Source: Deinococcus peraridilitoris DSM 19664
GTDB lineage: Bacteria; Deinococcota; Deinococci; Deinococcales; Deinococcaceae
DNA length: 64,000 nt
Assembly: GCF_000317835.1 (NCBI RefSeq)
Contig: NC_019793.1
Span: 620,001-684,000 of the forward strand
Direction of reading: 5' to 3'
Position 1 is the first letter of the stretch. Each line of letters begins with the position of its first letter. Below the pieces are notes generated by a model. That model searched no databases. It saw nothing but the letters and a program-made list of their open reading frames with translations, and was not told the origin of the DNA. The position numbers were made by a program, and so were the translations under genes. Positions 57,607 through 64,000 of the stretch are shown one piece after another.

Positions 57607-57654
57607 CGAAAAGGCAGGTGCGGCGTCCACGTGGACGCCGCACCTGCCTTTTCG
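57607..57654. terminator. 48-base perfect palindrome terminating rpmJ
   Basis: Two 24-base arms (starting CGAAAAGGCAGGTG) meet without a loop, six bases past the rpmJ stop. Four T follow the stem on the minus strand. It is far longer than an average terminator. Confidence 0.85.
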
Positions 57655-57660
57655 GTAATC

Positions 57661-57774
57661 TCAGCCTTGACGCTGCTTGTGCTTGACGTTCTCGCAGATC
57701 ACCAGAACGCGCCCGTGGCGGCGGACGATGCTGCATTTGTCGCAGATGGGCTTGACGCTGCTTCTCACTTTCAT
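57661..57774 (-). CDS. rpmJ: 50S ribosomal protein L36
   Basis: L36 is the smallest ribosomal protein, 37 residues, starting [14 protein letters not shown] and ending VKHKQRQG. The zinc ligands Cys11, Cys14, Cys27 and His32 are all present, so it is the zinc-binding form. GGAG stands about six bases before ATG 57774. It usually lies between infA and rpsM in the spc/alpha operon, but here it is alone with its own promoter-like sequence and palindrome, next to an insertion sequence. A second copy elsewhere is possible. Confidence 0.95.
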   Translation of the reverse strand: MKVRSSVKPICDKCSIVRRHGRVLVICENVKHKQRQG

Positions 57775-57864
57775 GGTTTTCTCCATTGCCTGCTCTTCGG
57801 ACCCAACGTGCGAGGTCCACGAGCATTTCGGGTGTGTCGTCGGGTGCGCGGAACGCACCACAAG

Positions 57865-57870
57865 AGTATA
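57865..57870 (-). promoter_or_regulatory. Candidate -10 box of rpmJ
   Basis: TATACT on the minus strand lies about 90 bases before rpmJ. A TTGCGC stands 20 bases further upstream, a wide spacing. The same -10 hexamer precedes rplS. Confidence 0.4.
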
Positions 57871-57993
57871 GCAGAACACGAAAGAAATCTGCGCAAACCG
57901 CACGCAGGTTCGGCACTTGAAGGCTGCCTGTTCAAGGTGCCGCCAAAGCCCCGCGTTAAGGCATAGAGCGCAATCCTTGTCGTTCGAGGTCCG

Positions 57994-58353
57994 TCAGAAC
58001 GTGAGTACGGTGTACCCCTCGCGCACCAGGGCCGCGAGGCTGGCGTGCTGCTTGTATTCGCTCAGTGCCGGAATGCCGGCCTCGGTAATCGTGTCCAGGA
58101 CGCCGTGCGACCGGGCACACAGCTTGCACGCCCCACGTACCTGGGGACGTACCCGCTCGAACAAGGTGTGCAGGCGGCTCTCGGAGTCGAGCACGGCCGC
58201 GAGGCTCTCGGTGCCGCTCCCGTCGAACACCACCGTCACGTCATCTCCACTCTCGATGAGTTCCTCGGCAGTCACGAGCGCCCGGTATACCCGGGCGCTG
58301 TCACGTTTGATGTCTTCAAAAATAACAAGGGCAATCTTGAGGGGTGCAGTCAT
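57994..58353 (-). CDS. DsrE-like protein
   Basis: The 119-residue protein has the Rossmann-like DsrE/F fold: IALVIFEDIKRDSARVYRAL, an internal VVFDGSG, and GACKLCARSHGV with two cysteines at the place where TusD-like proteins carry the sulfur-relay Cys. It ends GYTVLTF, the typical final strand. It may take part in sulfur transfer or act as a small soluble regulator. ATG 58353 follows AAAGGATTT. The short-chain dehydrogenase follows in the next transcription unit upstream. Confidence 0.8.
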   Translation of the reverse strand: MTAPLKIALVIFEDIKRDSARVYRALVTAEELIESGDDVTVVFDGSGTESLAAVLDSESRLHTLFERVRPQVRGACKLCARSHGVLDTITEAGIPALSEYKQHASLAALVREGYTVLTF

Positions 58354-58487
58354 GGTAAATCCTTTCAGGGAAAAGAGGGGTTGACCCGGGCGGGCTGCTG
58401 CTGAGATTCACGTTTGAATTTCAGCAGCTCGCGTTTCCTTTGCATGGCCCGGCGGTGGCGTGGGAGGCCGGGTGTACTTCGGCGCCC

Positions 58488-59294
58488 TTACAGGCTGGAG
58501 TGATCTTTGACGGCCACTTCGAGCCGGTCCTTGATACTCGCGTAAAATGCGTCCACCTGCTCGGGCTGCTCGATGTTTTTCCTGAAGAATGCCCGGCGTT
58601 CCTCGGGAGCGGTGATGATGTCGGTCTGATCCGCCTTGAGACCGTCTATGACAATCCGGGCGACTTCGTCCGCCGTCTGGTAATGGAAGCCGAGCTCGGG
58701 CCCCGCGGCGTTGCTTTCCATCATGGCCGTGCGGGTCGCCCCGGGAAACACGGTGTGGACGCTGACACCCTCACCCTGCAGCTCGCGCCGCAGCGCTTCC
58801 CCGAACCGCGCGATGCCGGCCTTGGTGGCTGCGTACACCTGGTAGAAGGGCCCACCGACCAGGCCAAAGCCGCTGGAAATGTTCACCACGGCGCCTCCCC
58901 CATCGCCCCGCAGGGCTGGGAGCGCCACGCGCGTCAGCAGGATCGGGGCGGTGAGATTCAGGTTGATCATCGCCAGGATGTCCTCAGGGGTGAGGTTTTC
59001 CAGACGGCCCGCACGGACGTTCCCGGCGTTGTTCACCAGCATGTCGAGCCGGCCAAAGGTGTCCACAGCCTGCCGGACAGCGCGTTCCTGCACGGCCGGA
59101 TCAGTGATGTCACCGATGACGCCCGTGGCCTGAGCGCCTTCTCGGATGACGCGGTCCACCGTGGCCTGTAGGGCGTCCGCACGGCGCGCGACGAGGGTCA
59201 GGCGCGTACCTTCGCGGGCAAAGTGCTCAGCAAGGGTGGCGCCGATGCCACCACTTGCGCCGGTGATCAGGATGCTGCGTTCCTGGAGATTCAT
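58488..59294 (-). CDS. Short-chain dehydrogenase/reductase
   Basis: The 268-residue classical SDR has the cofactor motif TGASGGIG, the NNAG motif, the Ser of NISSGFG and the catalytic YAATK. The residues after the second strand (VARRADAL) favour NADP. Members of this subgroup reduce ketones or aldehydes; the substrate is unknown. ATG 59294 is chosen because the family begins here; the longer frame is not conserved. It lies between the DsrE gene and the nitrilase on the same strand. Confidence 0.9.
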   Translation of the reverse strand: MNLQERSILITGASGGIGATLAEHFAREGTRLTLVARRADALQATVDRVIREGAQATGVIGDITDPAVQERAVRQAVDTFGRLDMLVNNAGNVRAGRLENLTPEDILAMINLNLTAPILLTRVALPALRGDGGGAVVNISSGFGLVGGPFYQVYAATKAGIARFGEALRRELQGEGVSVHTVFPGATRTAMMESNAAGPELGFHYQTADEVARIVIDGLKADQTDIITAPEERRAFFRKNIEQPEQVDAFYASIKDRLEVAVKDHSSL

Positions 59295-59371
59295 GCTGGC
59301 ATCTTCCTGCCCGACTGCCGCAAACGTAGTGATGCACGCCGCATTGCCGCGCGTCCACCGACATCCATCAA

Positions 59372-59415
59372 CGTGCGGGAAGCTCAACCTCGATGGGCGT
59401 CAAACTTCCCGCACG
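59372..59415. terminator. Inverted repeat between nitrilase and SDR genes
   Basis: Arms CGTGCGGGAAG and CTTCCCGCACG are 22 bases apart and stand about 100 bases past the nitrilase stop and 80 bases before the SDR start. It may be the nitrilase terminator or an operator for the SDR. Confidence 0.4.
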
Positions 59416-59514
59416 TTCGGCAGGATGGTCAAGCAGTTCCTGACGCACAGCCCGGTGATGGCGCCCTGCGGCGGGCCCGCGCCAAGAACCGGTTCTTGCT
59501 CCGGTCTGCGTCGG

Positions 59515-60465
59515 TTATTCCATCTCGGGGTCGGCTGTGCGGCGTCCCGAAGCGCGGATGTCGAGGTTGAGGTACTCCGGGCGGTGGTAATGCCCCGTCA
59601 CGTCCAGGGTCATGCGTTCTTGCAGATTGCGCCGCAGATCGAGCTCCGCCACCAGAATTCCAGGCTCGTCGTACAGGGGCTCGACGACGTAGGCTCCGTC
59701 CGGTCCGATGATGGCGCTGCCACCCCGCATTACCAGCGTGTCCATGTTGGCTTGCAGTTCGGGCAGCAGCTCCAGCCCCGGCGGCAGCGCCGACGCGCGC
59801 ATCAGGCTTCCCGCGGCGAGAACGAAACAGCGGCCTTCGAAGGCGTAGTGACGGCTGGCGATGTGGTGCATTTCCTTGACGGTCGGCCAGGTGGCCACAT
59901 GAATGTCTTCCGCCTGTTCGTGCAGGGCCTGACGGGCCAGCGGCATCCAGTGCTCCCAGCACACCAGGCTTCCCACACGGCCGACGGGAGTGTCGACGAC
60001 GCGCAGTCCGTCCGCGTCACCTGGTCCCCACACCAGGCGTTCGGTGTAGGTGGGAACGAGCTTGCGGTGGTGGTTGAGCACCTTTCCTTCCGGGCCGATC
60101 GTGAGGATGGTGTTGTACAGCGTGCCGTGTCCGCGTCCTGTGGACACGCGCTCGATCATGCCGACCACCAGGGTCGCCCTGGCAGAGCGGGCCGCGTCGC
60201 GCAGCCGGTCGACGGCAGGACCGGGCAGGGCGACGCTGTTCTCCATCATCTGCGCAAAGGCTTCCTTGACCGGAAGATGGTCCCACAAGGCCACATCACG
60301 CGCGATGTCGAGCCAGGCGGGATAACCAGGCAGCCAGGTCTCGGGAAAGGCGATGAGCTGCGCGCCCTTCGCGGCGGCCTGATGGCAGAGTTCGGCGGTG
60401 AGTTCCAGGCCCCGCTCGAGGTCAGGAGCCACTTCCGCCTGCACGACGGCGACAGTGACGCTCAT
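59515..60465 (-). CDS. Nitrilase-superfamily hydrolase
   Basis: The 316-residue enzyme has the catalytic triad Glu (FPETWLPGYPAW), Lys (HHRKLVPTYTERLVW) and Cys (LVCWEHWMPL). The CWEH motif and the PGYP block are those of aliphatic/aromatic nitrilases that make acids from nitriles, as opposed to amidases of the same fold. ATG 60465 fits the family N-terminus (VTVAVVQAEVAP). It is divergent from the TauE-like permease, about 320 bases apart. No aldoxime dehydratase or other nitrile pathway gene is in view. Confidence 0.92.
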   Translation of the reverse strand: MSVTVAVVQAEVAPDLERGLELTAELCHQAAAKGAQLIAFPETWLPGYPAWLDIARDVALWDHLPVKEAFAQMMENSVALPGPAVDRLRDAARSARATLVVGMIERVSTGRGHGTLYNTILTIGPEGKVLNHHRKLVPTYTERLVWGPGDADGLRVVDTPVGRVGSLVCWEHWMPLARQALHEQAEDIHVATWPTVKEMHHIASRHYAFEGRCFVLAAGSLMRASALPPGLELLPELQANMDTLVMRGGSAIIGPDGAYVVEPLYDEPGILVAELDLRRNLQERMTLDVTGHYHRPEYLNLDIRASGRRTADPEME

Positions 60466-60785
60466 GCTGGCCGTCCGTGGGGAGAGGTGCCCCTTCGAGT
60501 GGACAGCTGCGGCATAAGGGCCATTCCCGATCTCGCGCGGCCAACCTCGTCCAAACAGGGATTCATCCACCAAGCCTAGCAAGACCTCAATGTGAACGAT
60601 CCGGGCGTGAGCCACGCAGTGCAAGAACTTTACGCCCCTGAATGGTCGCTCCGGCTCTCGAGGTGTATCTCTGTCCAGTCCGGGCTGCGCGTGCAGTGAG
60701 CCACTCCACCGGCACAGGCGCAGTTCATCCGTGGGGTCATACTTATTTTCTCGTCTGACGTGCAAATGTCGTCATAATTGACGCC
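60466..60785. other. Divergent promoter region of nitrilase and permease genes
   Basis: No gene is visible. Near 60772 CATAAT on the plus strand, and TATGAC about 18 bases from TTGCAC on the minus strand, are possible promoter elements, neither strong. Confidence 0.35.
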
Positions 60786-61526
60786 GTGGCCGATTCCGTC
60801 CCGCTCGCCGTGATCGTGCTGACCTTCCTGTTCGCGGGATTCGTCAAGGGTGTGGTCGGCTTCGGTCTTCCATCGGTGGCTTTGGCAGTCCTGACCGCCG
60901 TGATCGGGCTTCACCCGGCCATGGCGCTGCTGCTCATGCCGTCCCTGATGACCAACCTCTGGCAGGCCTGCCAGGGCGGTCACTTTCGAAAAATTCTCAG
61001 GCGCGTGTGGCCCTTCCTGCTGGTCGCAACCCTCACGGTTTGGGTGGGAGCGCAGGCACTCAGGCGAGTCGATGTCTGGGTCCTCTCAGCGCTTCTCGGC
61101 GTACTGCTGGTGGCTTACGCGCTCGTCGGACTGCGCGGTCCGCGTATCAGGATTCGCCCTGCCTGGGAGATGTGGGCGGGTCCGCTGCTGGGAGCGGTGA
61201 ACGGGGTACTGACAGGTCTCACCGGATCGTTCGTGTTTCCGGGCGTGCTGTACCTGCAGGCCATCGGTCTGCCGCGCGACTCCCTGGTGCAGGCGATGGG
61301 ATTGCTGTTCACCACCTCGACGATTGGGCTCACGCTGGCGCTGGGAAGTCAGGAACTCCTTACCGCACAACTCGGGCTGCTGTCTGCCGCCGGCGTGGTG
61401 CCCGCCGTCGTCGGAATGATGCTCGGGCAGAAGGTAAGGCACCGGATCGCCGAAGGTCACTTCCGGCAGGTGTTTCTGATGGCACTGCTGCTGCTGGGTC
61501 TGTACATCGTCTTCACTTCTTTTTAG
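60786..61526 (+). CDS. TauE/SafE family permease
   Basis: The 246-residue protein has eight predicted membrane helices in two related halves. The motifs are FVKGVVGFGLPSVA near the N-terminus and GAVNGVLTGLTGSFVFPGVLYLQ in the second half. Members move sulfite, sulfonates or organosulfur compounds outward. It starts at GTG 60786. Its TAG stop (61524-61526) is made of the TA target of an IS630 insertion plus the first G of the element. The original site beyond the IS also reads TAG, so the protein is unchanged. Confidence 0.88.
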   Translation: MADSVPLAVIVLTFLFAGFVKGVVGFGLPSVALAVLTAVIGLHPAMALLLMPSLMTNLWQACQGGHFRKILRRVWPFLLVATLTVWVGAQALRRVDVWVLSALLGVLLVAYALVGLRGPRIRIRPAWEMWAGPLLGAVNGVLTGLTGSFVFPGVLYLQAIGLPRDSLVQAMGLLFTTSTIGLTLALGSQELLTAQLGLLSAAGVVPAVVGMMLGQKVRHRIAEGHFRQVFLMALLLLGLYIVFTSF

Positions 61527-62493
61527 AGCATTTGTCATAGGGATGAGAGGGGCAGAGCGTGGTGGAACCAGCCAAGGATGTCGTTCGGAGTCACAGCACG
61601 CAAAGCAAAACCCAAAGCCTCGATCACTGTCTCCGTGGTCCTGGCCGCAGCTTTCCGCAACAAGGCTTTGAGTTTGGAGAACAACATCTCGATGGGATTG
61701 AAATCCGGGCTGTACGGCGGGAAATACACCAGCTGGCAGCCTCGCGCCTCGATCAACGCTCGGACCTTCGCTCCCTGATGCGACGACAGATTGTCCATCA
61801 GCACCGTCTGCCCGCTTTGCAAGGTCGGGCACAGCACCTGATCCACGTACGACTCGAACACCGCAGCATTCACCGCTCCTTCGATCACCAGTTCCGCCTG
61901 CGAGCCCCGCGAGCTCATGGCACACAGCAAGGTGAGGTTCTTGCCGGTGTTTCTCGGAACGCGGGCAAAGGCTCGCTGATTTCGTGGGGCCCTGGCATAG
62001 ACGCGACTCATCCCGGTGTGGAAGCCACTTTCGTCGAAGCACACCAGGTCGTGCAGCTTCAGTCCAGTTATCTCATTCACAAAGGCGGCTCGAGCTTCAG
62101 GGGACTGTTCAGTGGCGCGGACGGTCTTTTTTTCTCGTGATTGAGAGCCGTTCGAACATGCGGTCCATGGTTTTGATGCTGACCCGCACGCCATGCTGCT
62201 CGAAGTAGTACTCCACGTGCTTAGCAAGGGTCGCATCGGGGTACTGCTCCACCTGGGCTCGTAGGACAGCATGGCTGGCTTCTCCCAGGATTCGTACCCG
62301 GCCTTTGTGCCGGACTGGCGCCAGGGGCTGGCCTGCAGCGTGAGCCCGCACATAGCTGCGTACCGCTGATTCACTCAGCCGGAAGGTGCGGGCCACTTGC
62401 GCGATCACTGGCGTGTCCTGGTATGCCGCCACCACTCGCTCTCGTAAATCCAACGAATACGCCCTCATCCTTCTATCCTACGGACAAATGCTC
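61526..62493 (-). mobile_element. IS630-family insertion sequence (second type)
   Basis: A 968-base element has perfect 11-base ends GAGCATTTGTC (61526-61536 and, inverted, 62483-62493) and TA on each side (61524-61525, 62494-62495), the target duplication of the family. It carries one transposase gene in two overlapping frames. Its ends and protein differ from the first IS630 copy, so the two came from separate arrivals. Confidence 0.92.
61535..62468 (-). CDS. IS630 transposase in two frames with +1 shift at A7G
   Basis: The first frame starts MRAYSLDLRERVVAAY at ATG 62468 and has two helix-turn-helix units. It reaches a run of seven A followed by G (near 62125-62132) and ends at 62109. The second frame, +1 relative to it, carries VCFDESGFHTGMS, VLMDNLSSHQGAKV and FNPIEMLFSKLK, the DDE triad. 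Its stop lies inside the terminal repeat. A slippage site could join them into about 310 residues, but a plain inactivating one-base change is equally possible. Confidence 0.82.
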
Positions 62494-62646
62494 TAGGGCG
62501 CACCGGGGCAAACGGAAAAGATCGAGGGCGACAAACCCGCCATTGCCGGACTCAACACGGGGCCGCTCGCCGCGTCATCCGGCTGGTGCTGACGCGGGGG
62601 TAACACGCGACCCCCTTGCCATTCAAAAGCGTGAGAGAAGGCAGTG

Positions 62647-62777
62647 AGCGCCGGATAGATAGGGCGACAGTTTCGATCTAACCGGCGCCAGTCACAGGTC
62701 GCCGTCCGCATACCTGAACGCCACGACGGCGATGCCTGTGCCTCACGGGCAATCCGGTCGCCGCCCTATCCGGCGCT
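62647..62777. repeat. Inverted repeat pair, possible small non-autonomous element
   Basis: AGCGCCGGATA at 62647-62657 recurs inverted at 62767-62777, each followed inward by GGGCG (after four extra bases on the left). The enclosed 131 bases carry no gene. Shape and size resemble a miniature element, but no target duplication was found. Confidence 0.45.
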
Positions 62778-62806
62778 TTCGTACACTGCGGCGCTTTCGT
62801 ACACTG
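62771..62806. repeat. Two perfect tandem 18-base repeats
   Basis: CGGCGCTTTCGTACACTG occurs twice head to tail at 62771-62788 and 62789-62806. The first copy overlaps the right arm of the inverted repeat. It lies downstream of the convergent amidohydrolase. Confidence 0.85.
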
Positions 62807-62859
62807 CAACGTCATGCTCGAACAGCATGCGCACGGTGACCCGGATGGGTTTCCTTGAC

Positions 62860-64000
62860 TCAGGAAGGACCACTGGTCTGCTGCGAGAGCCGCAGAGCCG
62901 CCTCGACCAGGACTTTCACACCATGACTGAGGGCTTGCTCATCAATTGCGAATTTTGGGTGGTGATGCGGAGCGGAGATTCCCGCCTGCTCGTTGCGCGC
63001 ACCAATGAAGATAAAGGTACCAGGCGCTTTCGTCTGGTAGGCGCTGAAGTCTTCTCCACCCATAGTGGGTTGAGCCTCGATCAAGGCGTCCGGGCCGAGC
63101 GTGTCACGAACCACGCTCCGGAGGACGTCGGTCACTTCCGGGTCGTTGACCGTCGCGCGGTATCCGAAGGTGTAATTCAGTTGGTACGAGGCCCCGAACC
63201 CGTCCGTCAACCCCTGCACGAGTCGCTCCATCAAGCGCGGAATCTGCTCTCTCAAGCTCGCGTCGAAGGTTCGTACGGTTCCGGTGAGCACAGCCGAGTT
63301 GGGAATGATGTTGTGCGCCGTTCCCGACTGGAACGTTGTCACACTCACCACTGCCGGCTCGAGTGGATCGCGCTGCCGGGAGACGATGGTCTGCAAGGCC
63401 GTGACGATATGCGCGGCAATGACGATCGGGTCGACCGTTTCGTGCGGCATGGCGCCGTGTCCGCCTTTCCCGATGACCGTCAGTTCGAAGGTATCCGGCG
63501 CGGCCATGAGGGGGCCAGATTTCAGGGCGACCAAACCAACCGGTATCGGGGAAAACAAATGGGCGCCGACGGCAACATCAACGCCATCCATCACGCCGGC
63601 ATCCACGACCTGCTGAGCACCACCCGGAAAGAGTTCCTCGGCATGCTGAAAGATGAAACGCACCTCGCCATGCAGCGCCCGCGATTGTTCGGAGAGGACT
63701 TTGGCGGCACCGAGCAGCATGGCGGTATGGCCGTCGTGTCCACAGGCGTGCATCACGCCGTCGTTCTGAGATGCGAAGTCATATTCGGTTTCTTCTTGGA
63801 TGGGCAGAGCGTCCATGTCCGCGCGGAGCAGGACGGTGCGGCCCGGGCCGGCCTGGCCTTGCAAGACCGCAAGGATACTGGTTGGGGTGGGCCTGGTGAT
63901 GATCAGGCCGTTCATTTCACGCAGCTGGGTTTCGACGTAGTCTGCGGTTTCGTGCTCTTGGAATGACAGCTCCGGGTGTTGGTGCAGATGGCGGCGCCAG
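62860..64000 (-). CDS. M20 family amidohydrolase/carboxypeptidase, 5' end outside window
   Basis: The frame runs from the right window edge to its stop at 62860, about 380 residues. The first residues seen, WRRHLHQHPELSFQE, are the family N-terminus, so only about 10-15 residues are missing. Metal ligands stand in HACGHDGHTAMLLGAAKVL, the Glu-Glu pair in FQHAEELFPGG, and the last His in PTMGGEDFSAY. It belongs to the hippurate/indole-acetyl-amino-acid hydrolase group that removes acyl groups from amino acids. Upstream neighbours are not visible. Confidence 0.93.
   Translation of the reverse strand, partial: WRRHLHQHPELSFQEHETADYVETQLREMNGLIITRPTPTSILAVLQGQAGPGRTVLLRADMDALPIQEETEYDFASQNDGVMHACGHDGHTAMLLGAAKVLSEQSRALHGEVRFIFQHAEELFPGGAQQVVDAGVMDGVDVAVGAHLFSPIPVGLVALKSGPLMAAPDTFELTVIGKGGHGAMPHETVDPIVIAAHIVTALQTIVSRQRDPLEPAVVSVTTFQSGTAHNIIPNSAVLTGTVRTFDASLREQIPRLMERLVQGLTDGFGASYQLNYTFGYRATVNDPEVTDVLRSVVRDTLGPDALIEAQPTMGGEDFSAYQTKAPGTFIFIGARNEQAGISAPHHHPKFAIDEQALSHGVKVLVEAALRLSQQTSGPS

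Larger units (their letters stand above)
62496..62859. other. Intergenic region beyond the second IS
   Basis: No gene is seen. The stretch holds an interrupted inverted repeat (62647-62777) and two tandem 18-base repeats (62771-62806) near the end of the amidohydrolase gene. Confidence 0.45.

Noticed and set aside
62771..62806. CRISPR array
   Set aside because: Only two directly adjoining repeats with no spacers, and no cas gene in the window.

Overview
The window is GC-rich chromosomal DNA, most probably from a member of the Deinococcales (Deinococcus or a near relative). This is inferred from gene content: a MoaD-MoaE fusion, a short sigma-A without region 1.1, an accD-accA pair, an ERF-type annealing protein, PxKF-domain and DUF3179 proteins, and the absence of typical proteobacterial or actinobacterial operons. 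No species-level claim is made.

Left part (1-7.1 kb): the 5' two thirds of a K+/H+ antiporter gene, then a decayed stretch holding a broken anion-transporter relic, a small hypothetical gene, the tail of an excisionase-like HTH gene, a tyrosine integrase with a C-terminal frameshift, a large PxKF/Ig-like lipoprotein and about 1 kb of gene-free, lower-GC DNA, ending at a tRNA-Asn. This looks like the remains of an integrative element.

Housekeeping part (7.1-39 kb): accA/accD, a LapA-like protein, pyrimidine-nucleoside phosphorylase, era, dcd, an acyltransferase, a two-domain GNAT, a PIG-L deacetylase, an ABC exporter with yraN, an SGNH lipoprotein, prepilin peptidase, mdh, rplS, two cell-wall-active PG-binding lipoproteins, a NUDIX hydrolase, a GH10-like lipoprotein, lipB-lipA, a frameshifted GGDEF-EAL gene, an MFS transporter, an ERF annealing protein, an RluA-like protein, a 1018-residue protein with a degenerate CbxX-type AAA domain, and rpoD. 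A relic of the end of another sigma-70 gene lies between the GGDEF-EAL gene and the MFS gene.

Right part (39.4-58.4 kb): a degenerate receiver protein, OsmC, a rhodanese relic, a three-gene ABC-2 exporter, then a redox island. The island holds a nitroreductase plus NDH-like flavoprotein pair, a MerA/LPD-like disulfide oxidoreductase overlapping a CRP/FNR regulator, DUF427, DUF3179, TlpA plus CcdA, moaA, a moaD-moaE fusion and a truncated mocA. It also has four small membrane proteins sharing a GH-x-x-x-G motif. Two TGTC-N8-GACA palindromes beside the CRP-family gene are candidate operators.

Right edge (56-64 kb): two different IS630-family insertions, an isolated rpmJ, DsrE, a short-chain dehydrogenase, a nitrilase, a TauE/SafE permease whose TAG stop codon is the insertion point of the second IS, and a partial M20 amidohydrolase running off the window. 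No CRISPR array or complete prophage was seen.
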